Made by a program: the position numbers and the translations under genes
Part shown: positions 15,925-20,640 of the stretch, piece after piece
How positions within the stretch are numbered: position 1 is the stretch's first letter
How the letters are laid out: every line of letters begins with the position of its first letter
Notes under the pieces: generated by a model
Told to the model about the DNA's origin: nothing
Database searches by the model: none
Seen by the model: the letters and a program-made list of their open reading frames with translations, nothing else
NCBI GenBank assembly: GCA_938023085.1
Contig: CALHDP010000096.1
Location: 1-20,640, forward strand
DNA: 20,640 nucleotides
Source of the DNA: an uncultured Collinsella sp.
GTDB lineage: Bacteria; Actinomycetota; Coriobacteriia; Coriobacteriales; Coriobacteriaceae
Direction of reading: 5' to 3'

Positions 15925-17139
15925 ATGACGGCGGCACCCAACAATTCAATGCAACTTGAGGGAAAAACGATCCTGCTGGGTATTACCGGCGGGATCGCCG
16001 CCTATAAGTCGTGCAATATCGTGCGCCTGCTACAAAAGCGCGGCGCACGCGTCAAGGTCGTTATGAGCGAGCATGCCACGGAGTTTGTGGGGCCGCTCAC
16101 CTTCCGTGCGCTCACCAACGAGCTCGTCGCCGTAGGTCTGTTCGACGACCCCTCCGACCCCATCCACCACATTTCGCTTGCGCAGGAGCCCGACCTGGTG
16201 GTCGTGGCGCCCGCGACGGCCAATATCATCGCCAAGATGGCCAACGGCGTCGCCGATGACCTCATCTCCACCACGCTGCTTGCCACGCCGCGACCCATCG
16301 TGATTGCACCCGCCATGAACAACGGCATGTGGAAGGCGCCGGCGACGCAGGCCAACATGGCCACGCTGCGCGACCGTGGCGTCCATGTGGTGGGACCCGG
16401 CAGCGGCTACCTTGCCTGCGGCGACGTGGACACGGGACGCATGAGCGAGCCCGAGGACATTGTCGAAGCCATCTGCGAGGTGCTCAATCCCGTGCCGCAG
16501 GACCTGGCGGACAAGCGCATCGTGATCACCGCCGGCCCCACGCATGAGCCAATCGATCCGGTGCGTTTTATCGGCAATCGGTCGTCGGGCAAGATGGGCA
16601 TCGCCCTGGCGGGGGAGGCTGCTCGCCGCGGTGCTGAGGTCACGCTTGTGCTGGGACCGACATCGCTCGATGTTCCCCGAGGTGTAGAGTGCGTGCGGGT
16701 GCAGACCGCCGCAGAGATGCTGCAGGCGGCGTTAAACGCCTTCCAGACGGCCGATGCGGCCATTTGCGCGGCCGCTGTCGCCGACTACACCCCCGCGGCC
16801 CCTGCCGACCATAAACTCAAAAAGGCCAACGAACGCTTGGATCGTATCGAGCTCGTCGAGACCGTTGATATTTTGGCCGAGCTCTCGCGCCAGAAGGGCG
16901 AGCGCCGTGTGATCGGATTTGCAGCCGAGACCGATAACGTCGTGGAGTACGCGCAGCACAAACTTGCCCGCAAGGGTTGCGATGCCATTATCGCCAACGA
17001 TGTCTCGCGCGCCGATTCGGGCTTTGGAACCGACACCAATAAGGCCTGGATTGTAAGCACAGCAGGGACGCAAGAACTTCCCGTGCTAACAAAACCCCAG
17101 CTCGCAGATATAATTTTGGACTTGCTCAAAAATAATTAA
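15925..17139 (+). CDS. coaBC: bifunctional phosphopantothenoylcysteine decarboxylase/synthetase
   Basis: 404 residues from the ATG at 15925, two bases after the previous stop, with AAGGAAG upstream. The CoaC half (about 14-185) has GITGGIAAYK, His82 in HHISLAQ, APATANIIAKMANG, PAMN at 129-132 and the active-site Cys165 in GYLACG, which together bind FMN and decarboxylate the intermediate. The CoaB half (about 196-404) has TAGPTHEPIDPVRFI, NRSSGKMG, AAVADYTP and KLKK, which join phosphopantothenate to cysteine using CTP. Together they make 4'-phosphopantetheine for coenzyme A. It is the last gene of the long run. No hairpin follows directly; the next strong terminator is after the tRNA at 17307-17335, so read-through into the tRNA is possible. 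Confidence 0.96.
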   Translation: MTAAPNNSMQLEGKTILLGITGGIAAYKSCNIVRLLQKRGARVKVVMSEHATEFVGPLTFRALTNELVAVGLFDDPSDPIHHISLAQEPDLVVVAPATANIIAKMANGVADDLISTTLLATPRPIVIAPAMNNGMWKAPATQANMATLRDRGVHVVGPGSGYLACGDVDTGRMSEPEDIVEAICEVLNPVPQDLADKRIVITAGPTHEPIDPVRFIGNRSSGKMGIALAGEAARRGAEVTLVLGPTSLDVPRGVECVRVQTAAEMLQAALNAFQTADAAICAAAVADYTPAAPADHKLKKANERLDRIELVETVDILAELSRQKGERRVIGFAAETDNVVEYAQHKLARKGCDAIIANDVSRADSGFGTDTNKAWIVSTAGTQELPVLTKPQLADIILDLLKNN

Positions 17140-17147
17140 AAAAGTTC

Positions 17148-17180
17148 TTGCGCAAGGGTAAAGTTTCGGGTTAATATACT
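17148..17180 (+). promoter_or_regulatory. putative promoter of tRNA-Pro
   Basis: TTGCGC at 17148-17153 and TAATAT at 17172-17177 are 18 bases apart and fit a housekeeping promoter; TATACT at 17175-17180 is a second reading of the -10 box. It lies about 45 bases before the tRNA in the A/T-rich gap after coaBC. The -35 box overlaps a palindrome, CTTGCGCAAG. Judged by eye only. Confidence 0.5.
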
Positions 17181-17219
17181 CCCTGTTGCGAGCGAGAGCA
17201 GAGCAACAAACAAAAGCTT

Positions 17220-17296
<77 letters not shown>

Positions 17297-17306
17297 GAAG
17301 TTTGCA

Positions 17307-17335
17307 GGTCAGGCACCTAGTGCCTGACCTTTTTT
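17307..17335 (+). terminator. Rho-independent terminator after tRNA-Pro
   Basis: A perfect ten-pair stem (17307-17316 with 17320-17329, GGTCAGGCAC arms) with a CTA loop is followed by six T. It ends the tRNA transcript and any read-through from the long operon. Confidence 0.93.
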
Positions 17336-17338
17336 GTT

Positions 17339-17368
17339 TTAAGCAATTGCTTAATTTTGATTAAGCAA
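17339..17368. repeat. palindrome TTAAGCAATTGCTTAA plus repeated half-site
   Basis: A perfect 16-base palindrome at 17339-17354 is followed at 17361-17368 by another copy of its half, TTAAGCAA, one pitch of about 22 bases later. The second half and the extra copy also form an inverted repeat (GCTTAA, TTTTGA, TTAAGC). It starts inside the T tail of the tRNA terminator. Such an arrangement can bind a dimeric regulator, but no target gene is near on the + strand. Confidence 0.6.
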
Positions 17369-17482
17369 CAGGGTGCCAAAAATCTACCTGCGCGATAATC
17401 GCCTTTTGCGGCTACTTGCGCGTTTTGCACGCGCTTGAGCCGATTTAATAACGCGAAATGAATCTACATACGCGTAGCTGGT

Positions 17483-17505
17483 ATACAGCCGAGTACGGGC
17501 TGTAT
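17483..17505. repeat. 8-bp perfect inverted repeat
   Basis: ATACAGCC at 17483-17490 and GGCTGTAT at 17498-17505 are perfect reverse complements around a seven-base loop. No T run follows on either strand, so it is not a normal terminator. Confidence 0.65.
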
Positions 17506-17525
17506 TTATCGCGGCGATTTACACA

Positions 17526-17563
17526 GATATAGCGACTGTAACGAACAAGCGTGTCGCTGTATC
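17526..17563. repeat. 11-bp inverted repeat with one G-T pair
   Basis: GATATAGCGAC at 17526-17536 pairs with GTCGCTGTATC at 17553-17563, all 11 positions with one wobble, around a 16-base loop. There is no T run next to it. It lies 20 bases after the 8-bp repeat and shares the core ATAxAGC. Confidence 0.65.
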
Positions 17564-17626
17564 TATTCCAGTAGTTCACTTGACCGGTGGACAAGTGGGC
17601 TGTTGCAGCGAAACGCCAAGGAGGAT

Positions 17627-17707
17627 GGGCTCCATACGAGGACGCCGCAGAGGTAGTGGCGGGGGAGTGCGGCGGGCACTCTGAGAGCCTCTGTATGGCC
17701 CCATTTT
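17627..17707 (+). ncRNA. candidate structured RNA or complex hairpin
   Basis: The outer stem joins GGG at 17627-17629, CCATAC at 17632-17637 and GAGG at 17638-17641 to CCTC 17688-17691, GTATGG 17693-17698 and CCC 17699-17701, with small bulges. Inside, GAGTGC (17665-17670) and GCACTC (17676-17681) form a perfect six-pair hairpin with loop GGCGG. A competing pairing of GCCGC (17644-17648) with GCGGC (17669-17673) would exclude that hairpin. ATTTTTCC follows the outer stem. No known riboswitch consensus was recognised and no promoter is obvious, so this is a structural observation with weak support for an RNA gene. Confidence 0.3.
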
Positions 17708-17756
17708 TCCGGAACCCGATTACCTGTGCCGCGAACCTAAACCGTTCGTACACTTG

Positions 17757-17790
17757 CCAAAAGAAAAGCCCGCGCAGCCTGTGCGGGCTT
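17757..17790 (-). terminator. Rho-independent terminator of the minus-strand pilin genes
   Basis: An 11-pair stem (17766-17776 with 17780-17790, one G-T pair) with a three-base loop. Read on the minus strand it is followed by TTCTTTTGG. It lies 30 bases past the stop of the pilin-DUF6273 gene. Confidence 0.85.
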
Positions 17791-17820
17791 AACAGATGAA
17801 TCTAAAGACAGAAAGATGAA

Positions 17821-18771
17821 TTAGAAGGAGAAAACGGGGAACACATAGGGGACGCCAGTCGCGTTGCTGTAGTCCCAGTCGCCGTTGCCAACGACAAAGC
17901 GGAAGCCCGTGGAGGCGCTCGGAGTCACGGAGCGAGTCCAGTGATGGTAACTCGACGAAGCTCCGGAGCAGTTCGACGTCGTCACGCCCTTGGACTTGTA
18001 GAACTCGTACTGGGTGCCATCGGACTGCATGTCCCCGTAAATCTCGGTCGTAGAGAGCAGGAAGACCTTGTCGGTCGTGGCCGAAGGCGTGCCGGCGGTA
18101 CCGCCGCCCTTGTTGTCGGTCATCTTCTTGACAGACTTCACCTTGGACTGGAGCCCGCTGGGCAGGAGCGACCAGAGGTCACCGCTGTTGAGGCGGCTGC
18201 GAAGCTCCGACTTCTCCCAACCGCCAGCGTTGGTGCCGGTTGCGTTCATTCTCTGAGCGCCCAAGACAGTGTTGGTTACCTCGAACGTCAAACCCGCCTT
18301 GCCGGAACCGTCGGCCAGATCATCGTGGTTGATGCCGACGATGCGGTATTCGAGCGTCTTGCTGTTCGTCAGCTTGACGGACCATTTCGTCCCCGCATTC
18401 ATAGCGGCCTCGGCCTTTGCGTACGCCGGCGACGCCTCGCCCTTCGCGGCGATGTCCTCGGCAACTGCCTTCTGCTTACCGAGGGTCCAGTCCTTCGCGT
18501 CCTTGGCGAGCGCCGCCTGGACGGTCGCGGAACCCGCGCCGTTTCCGCTGCCGGAACCGCTCGGATCCCAAGTCCCACCTGCTGTCCCGTTTACCAATAC
18601 TCCCGCCACCGTGTTGAACTGGTTCCTGATTGCCGACGAGACCCAAGGGCCGGCTATCATCACAACCAGGACGATAATCGCGATGACCAGAACGTACTCG
18701 ATGGCTCCTTGGCCTCGGAGGCGGGTATTCCTAGGAGATACCCACCCCCCGAAGGTTAATTGCCGCTGCAT
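17821..18771 (-). CDS. type IVb (Flp-like) pilin fused to a DUF6273-like domain
   Basis: 316 residues from the ATG at 18771, chosen by match to the second copy and by AGGGAG upstream; the frame stays open to 18930, but that would overlap the neighbour. Leader of 20 residues (basic, ending NTRLRG), then a prepilin peptidase site G20/Q21 with Glu25 (GQGAIEY), and the hydrophobic helix VLVIAIIVLVVMIAG (27-41) followed by PWVSSAIRNQFNTVAG. Ordinary Flp pilins end near here. This one continues through a Gly/Ser linker (62-82) and a helical stretch into a region resembling DUF6273: GGWEKSELRSRLN (183-195), DKVFLLSTTEIYG (234-246), YHHWTRS (275-281) and a final PVFSF. It should be a membrane-inserted, then assembled, pilin-like subunit showing a large outer domain. 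No Tad assembly genes are in the window. Its leader G run is broken by a T (18741-18750) and therefore stable. Confidence 0.85.
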   Translation of the reverse strand: MQRQLTFGGWVSPRNTRLRGQGAIEYVLVIAIIVLVVMIAGPWVSSAIRNQFNTVAGVLVNGTAGGTWDPSGSGSGNGAGSATVQAALAKDAKDWTLGKQKAVAEDIAAKGEASPAYAKAEAAMNAGTKWSVKLTNSKTLEYRIVGINHDDLADGSGKAGLTFEVTNTVLGAQRMNATGTNAGGWEKSELRSRLNSGDLWSLLPSGLQSKVKSVKKMTDNKGGGTAGTPSATTDKVFLLSTTEIYGDMQSDGTQYEFYKSKGVTTSNCSGASSSYHHWTRSVTPSASTGFRFVVGNGDWDYSNATGVPYVFPVFSF

Positions 18772-18773
18772 GC
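18602..18773 (-). repeat. duplicated pilin N-terminal module, copy 1
   Basis: This stretch encodes the start codon, leader, cleavage site and pilin helix, and is highly similar to 19711-19883. Both begin (minus-strand 3' edge) with a run of more than 20 identical bases coding QFNTVAG and end with the palindrome TGCATGCA over the start codon. Similarity stops abruptly where the C-terminal domains begin. By eye the two differ mainly at third codon positions and in the leader. Confidence 0.85.
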
Positions 18774-18920
18774 ATATGCGACACTCCCTTCGCATGGGGA
18801 TTGATATTGCATGCAGAGCGTACGTTAAAGCGAACCGACTAGCCCGTAACGTGCCGCTGAGGCAACGGCGGCACGGGTGCCCGCGCCACATAAACAGCTT
18901 GCCGTTTTGTTTCTTCAGAC
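18772..18920 (-). other. 149-base spacer between the two pilin-fusion genes
   Basis: It holds a seven-pair inverted repeat (GTGCCGC at 18851-18857 with GCGGCAC at 18868-18874, ten-base loop) with no T run on the minus strand. Near the downstream gene is a 5' leader resembling that of the upstream gene (both have CTCTGCA about 40 bases before the start). I see no convincing promoter, so the downstream gene may be read from the promoter at 19926-19954. Confidence 0.5.
18776..18795 (-). promoter_or_regulatory. ribosome-binding site held in a hairpin loop
   Basis: On the minus strand, ATGCGA and TCGCAT (six perfect pairs) enclose the loop AGGGAGTG, which contains the Shine-Dalgarno sequence of the pilin-DUF6273 gene. 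The site is 12 bases from the ATG in linear terms, and the hairpin arm lies between them. The upstream paralogue has no matching stem. Confidence 0.5.
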
Positions 18921-19881
18921 CTACTGCCACGCCTTCGGGAGGATAACGCCGGGGGCGCAGTGATTGAAGTCACTATGATTGGCATAGGTTGGGACATTCC
19001 AATCGGAACAGTCGAGGTTTAGATTTTTGCAATAGCTAAACATGCCGAGCATATCCATAAAATCTGAGGTCTTCCACCCTGGTCCAAATTTCACGCTTTT
19101 CAGCGAGCTGTCGATGGAAAAAAGGAGACGTAAATCGCCGGCTTTCCGCGACGACCATCCGGAGATGTCAATCTCCTCGACCTTGTAAAGGTTTTTGAGC
19201 GCCGAGTCGAATTCGACGACCGAGGACGTATCCCAGCTTGAAATACTGAAGGAAGTCGCACTGCCGCAATACGCGAATGCGTGCTGCAGATTTGTGCAGT
19301 TCGACATGTCGAACTTTGCCAGATCAAAGCTCTTGCAGTTCTCCATGTACTGAAAGCAAAATGCCAACGAGTGGATTTCTATGCCATCGTCAATGGCCTT
19401 TACGGCCACGATATTATTTCTGTTAGGCCACCAGGGGGCAGTCGTCTTGCCGTCGTTTCCCACGGTCGCGGTGGCGTATCCATTTTCGAACCCCGTATAC
19501 ACCGCCGTCACGCGGCGGCTGTTGAGCATGTCACCGACTCTGGGGACCCCGCGGCGCTTGTAGAACATGAGGCTGTGGTCGTCCTCCGAGTACACGGCGA
19601 ACGCTATCCCGTGAACGGGGTCCACGATGTCGGCGTCGGTCAACGACCCGTTGCCGCCGCCCGTGCCGCCCGACTCCCAGCTCCCCTTTGAGATTCCGTT
19701 GCCGAGCGTCCCCGCCACCGTGTTGAACTGGTTTCTGATCGCCGACGAGACCCACGGTCCCGCGATCAGCACCACCAGGACGATGATCGCGATAATCAGT
19801 ACGTACTCGACTGTCGACTGCCCCTTCGCGCGGCGGGTAAATCTGGGAGATACCCCCCCCCGAAAGGAATTTCCGCTGCAT
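18921..19881 (-). pseudogene. frameshifted (possibly phase-OFF) type IVb pilin fused to BspA-like leucine-rich repeats
   Basis: From the ATG at 19881 the frame reads MQRKFLSGGG and then goes wrong at a run of nine G (19853-19861 on the + strand), reaching no pilin sequence. Removing one G restores 319 residues: a 20-residue leader ending RRAKG, cleavage site G20/Q21 with Glu25 (GQSTVEY), helix VLIIAIIVLVVLIAG and PWVSSAIRNQFNTVAG, closely matching the downstream gene. The rest begins FAVYSEDDHSLMFYKR and VTAVYTGFE, then DUF285/BspA-type repeats with FxxCxxL and WDTSSV or DMSNC patterns, ending KAWQ at 18921. BspA-like proteins are surface adhesins of gut and oral bacteria. The body is free of stops, so the lesion is recent, reversible, or a sequencing error. 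AGGAG lies ten bases before the ATG. Confidence 0.82.
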
Positions 19882-19883
19882 GC
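19711..19883 (-). repeat. duplicated pilin N-terminal module, copy 2
   Basis: Partner of 18602-18773. From the start codon to the shared edge it is 171 bases against 170 in copy 1; the one-base excess matches the frameshift. Confidence 0.85.
19853..19861 (-). repeat. homopolymeric tract of nine G, candidate phase-variation switch
   Basis: Nine uninterrupted C on the + strand (G on the coding strand) lie at codons 7-10 of the BspA-pilin leader. Eight, or eight plus or minus three, gives the full protein; nine gives a truncated product. The paralogue has GGGGGGTGGG at the same place. Tracts like this near a start are the usual form of slipped-strand contingency loci. Confidence 0.75.
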
Positions 19884-19925
19884 ATGTGCGGCTCCTCTCG
19901 GATTGCTTTGGCTGATGCTGCAGAG

Positions 19926-19954
19926 GATAGACGCGATTACTAAGGATGAGTCAA
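19926..19954 (-). promoter_or_regulatory. putative promoter of the pilin-fusion genes
   Basis: On the minus strand, TTGACT (19949-19954) and TCTATC (19926-19931) are 17 bases apart. The -35 box is strong and the -10 box is poor, which suggests a need for an activator. The start would lie roughly 40 bases before the ATG at 19881. Confidence 0.45.
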
Positions 19955-19955
19955 C

Positions 19956-19972
19956 AATGCCGCAGCGGCATT
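19956..19972. repeat. 8-bp perfect inverted repeat next to the pilin promoter
   Basis: AATGCCGC and GCGGCATT flank a single A. It abuts the minus-strand -35 box (one base away) and lies between the two divergent genes, a sensible place for an operator. No T run follows on either strand. Confidence 0.55.
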
Positions 19973-19998
19973 CACACTAAGAGGGTAAGGCGTTCGGA

Positions 19999-20025
19999 GT
20001 GACATCCCGTTCCAAAACGTATACT
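19999..20025 (+). promoter_or_regulatory. putative promoter of the DUF1648 gene
   Basis: GTGACA (19999-20004) and TATACT (20020-20025) match consensus well but are only 15 bases apart. This is the best candidate in the 190-base divergent gap. Confidence 0.35.
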
Positions 20026-20073
20026 TGATTTAAGGCGGAGTGGAATGTGGGCGCGCAAGGAGATGCGGAATCG

Positions 20074-20640
20074 ATGAGAGCCTCAAAAAAAATTACTGCA
20101 GTGTTATCATCTTTCATCCTCTCTATTCTTCCATTTCTGATTCTATGGGCGGCTTGGTCAGTCCTCCCTGATACAATTCCCGCTCATTGGAGTGGGGGTG
20201 TGGTTGATCGATGGGGTAATAAGCTTGAATTGCTGGTTGTTCCGCTGTTTTCTCTGATTGGTTCTATTGCAATTTCTGTGTACCTTATTGTTTCCACGCG
20301 GCGAAGAGAGTTCGCGGATTTCTCTGTTCGAATGCGACGGGACTTTGTTGCGTGCTATATTTCTAGCCTTCTTTTATCGACAACCTGCTCAGTGATAATT
20401 GCCGTTTGGGTTCAGTTGATTCTTACGCAAAACACTGCGGTTGATGGTGGGCTTGGGCTATCGATCCTGTATTCCCTTCCCGGGCTATATGTGATCTTGT
20501 GCGCTTTGCCGCCTTTTTATGCGAGCGGCGAGAGCAAAAAGGCAGAGCGCCTGATAACAGTTCTTATTGGCGGCGCGGAGATTGTTCTTTGTGGAATAGT
20601 GCTTGAAGGTTCGGCTGCCTCTTATACGATGATTGGACTG
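20074..20640 (+). CDS. DUF1648-type multi-pass membrane protein (partial, runs off the end)
   Basis: The reading frame is open from the ATG at 20074 to the window edge, 189 codons with no stop. AAGGAG lies 11 bases before it; an in-frame GTG at 20047 is an alternative start. A first membrane helix (about 10-30) is followed by LPDTIPAHWSGG and VDRWGNK at 31-50, the signature of the DUF1648 domain found in SdpI-like immunity proteins and in sensors of the PadR or GntR neighbourhood. Four more hydrophobic segments follow at about 52-73, 91-117, 127-149 and 160-178. Codon use is much richer in A/T-ending codons (ATT, TTT, GTT, CTT) than the operon genes, a sign of foreign origin or relaxed selection. 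A run of eight A is found at codons 4-7. The function is unknown; bacteriocin immunity is only one possibility. Confidence 0.75.
   Translation, partial: MRASKKITAVLSSFILSILPFLILWAAWSVLPDTIPAHWSGGVVDRWGNKLELLVVPLFSLIGSIAISVYLIVSTRRREFADFSVRMRRDFVACYISSLLLSTTCSVIIAVWVQLILTQNTAVDGGLGLSILYSLPGLYVILCALPPFYASGESKKAERLITVLIGGAEIVLCGIVLEGSAASYTMIGL

Larger units (their letters stand above)
17336..17756. other. intergenic spacer rich in inverted repeats; no convincing gene
   Basis: About 420 bases between two terminators, less GC-rich than the flanks in its first half. Short open frames exist on both strands (for example 17445-17753 on the minus strand) but they have no ribosome site, no recognisable motif and odd composition, so I do not call a gene. 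The stretch holds several inverted repeats, listed separately, and a possible folded RNA at 17627-17707. It may be a remnant of mobile DNA or a small-RNA locus. Confidence 0.6.

Noticed and set aside
17650..17740. TPP riboswitch-like pieces (GGGG...CTGAGAG and GAACCCGAT)
   Set aside because: The pieces resemble THI-box words, but the conserved ACCTGAT...GGxTAATxCC core is absent and no thiamine gene follows.
17445..17753. 102-codon open frame on the minus strand
   Set aside because: No ribosome site, no family signature, Arg/Tyr-rich composition typical of chance, and it runs through the inverted repeats.
17587..17799. 70-codon open frame on the + strand
   Set aside because: It crosses the folded element and enters the minus-strand terminator hairpin; no recognisable protein.
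18772..18930. N-terminal extension of the pilin-DUF6273 gene to 18930
   Set aside because: It would overlap the neighbouring gene, has no ribosome site, and puts 53 residues before a leader that matches the paralogue exactly at the later ATG.
19531..19881. 116-codon minus-strand frame as a separate small gene
   Set aside because: It is the out-of-frame reading from the pilin start after the nine-G run; its sequence after the leader has no pilin or other features.

Overview
The window looks like a chromosomal segment of a Coriobacteriia actinobacterium, most likely Collinsella or a close relative. This is inferred from the GC-rich, C/G-ending codon use, the gene order (scpA-scpB-rluB-cmk-plsC-ispH-DUF512-der-plsY-gpsA-rpe), the CYGVQRAL-type IspH N-terminus, and the surface proteins with DUF6273 and BspA-type repeats. 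No database search was run, so the genus is an inference.

Region 1 (1-17139) is one long co-directional run on the + strand. After the terminator of an unseen upstream gene come 18 tightly packed genes: an ABC-F ATPase, a small membrane protein, an M50 metalloprotease, scpA, scpB, rluB, cmk, a PlsC-type acyltransferase, ispH, a DUF512 radical-SAM-like protein, der, plsY, gpsA, rpe, a cysteine desulfurase, a Nif3-family protein, a coiled-coil/zinc-ribbon protein and coaBC. Most neighbours overlap or lie within about 20 bases, and no terminator is visible inside, so it probably behaves as one operon or a few nested ones. Themes are chromosome segregation (ScpAB), ribosome and translation (ABC-F, RluB, Der), phospholipid synthesis (GpsA, PlsY, PlsC), Fe-S or cofactor metabolism (IspH, DUF512, NifS-like, CoaBC) and nucleotide or sugar metabolism (Cmk, Rpe).

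Region 2 (17140-17335) is a promoter, tRNA-Pro(GGG) with an encoded CCA, and a strong terminator.

Region 3 (17336-17820) is a gene-poor, less GC-rich spacer rich in inverted repeats, with a possible structured RNA near 17627-17707. It ends with the terminator of the minus-strand genes.

Region 4 (17821-19972, minus strand) is the most interesting part. Two tandem genes share nearly the same start region, prepilin leader, G/Q cleavage site with Glu at +5, and hydrophobic pilin helix (type IVb/Flp-like). They are then fused to unrelated C-terminal domains: DUF6273-like in one, BspA/DUF285-type leucine-rich repeats in the other. The upstream copy is frameshifted by an uninterrupted run of nine G in its leader. 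Eight G would restore a 319-residue protein that aligns with its neighbour. The downstream copy has the same run broken by a T and is intact. This fits a phase-variable set of pilin-anchored adhesins, although a decayed gene or an assembly error is not excluded.

Region 5 (19973-20640) is a divergent regulatory gap, then the start of a DUF1648-type membrane protein that runs off the window and is visibly richer in A/T than the operon.
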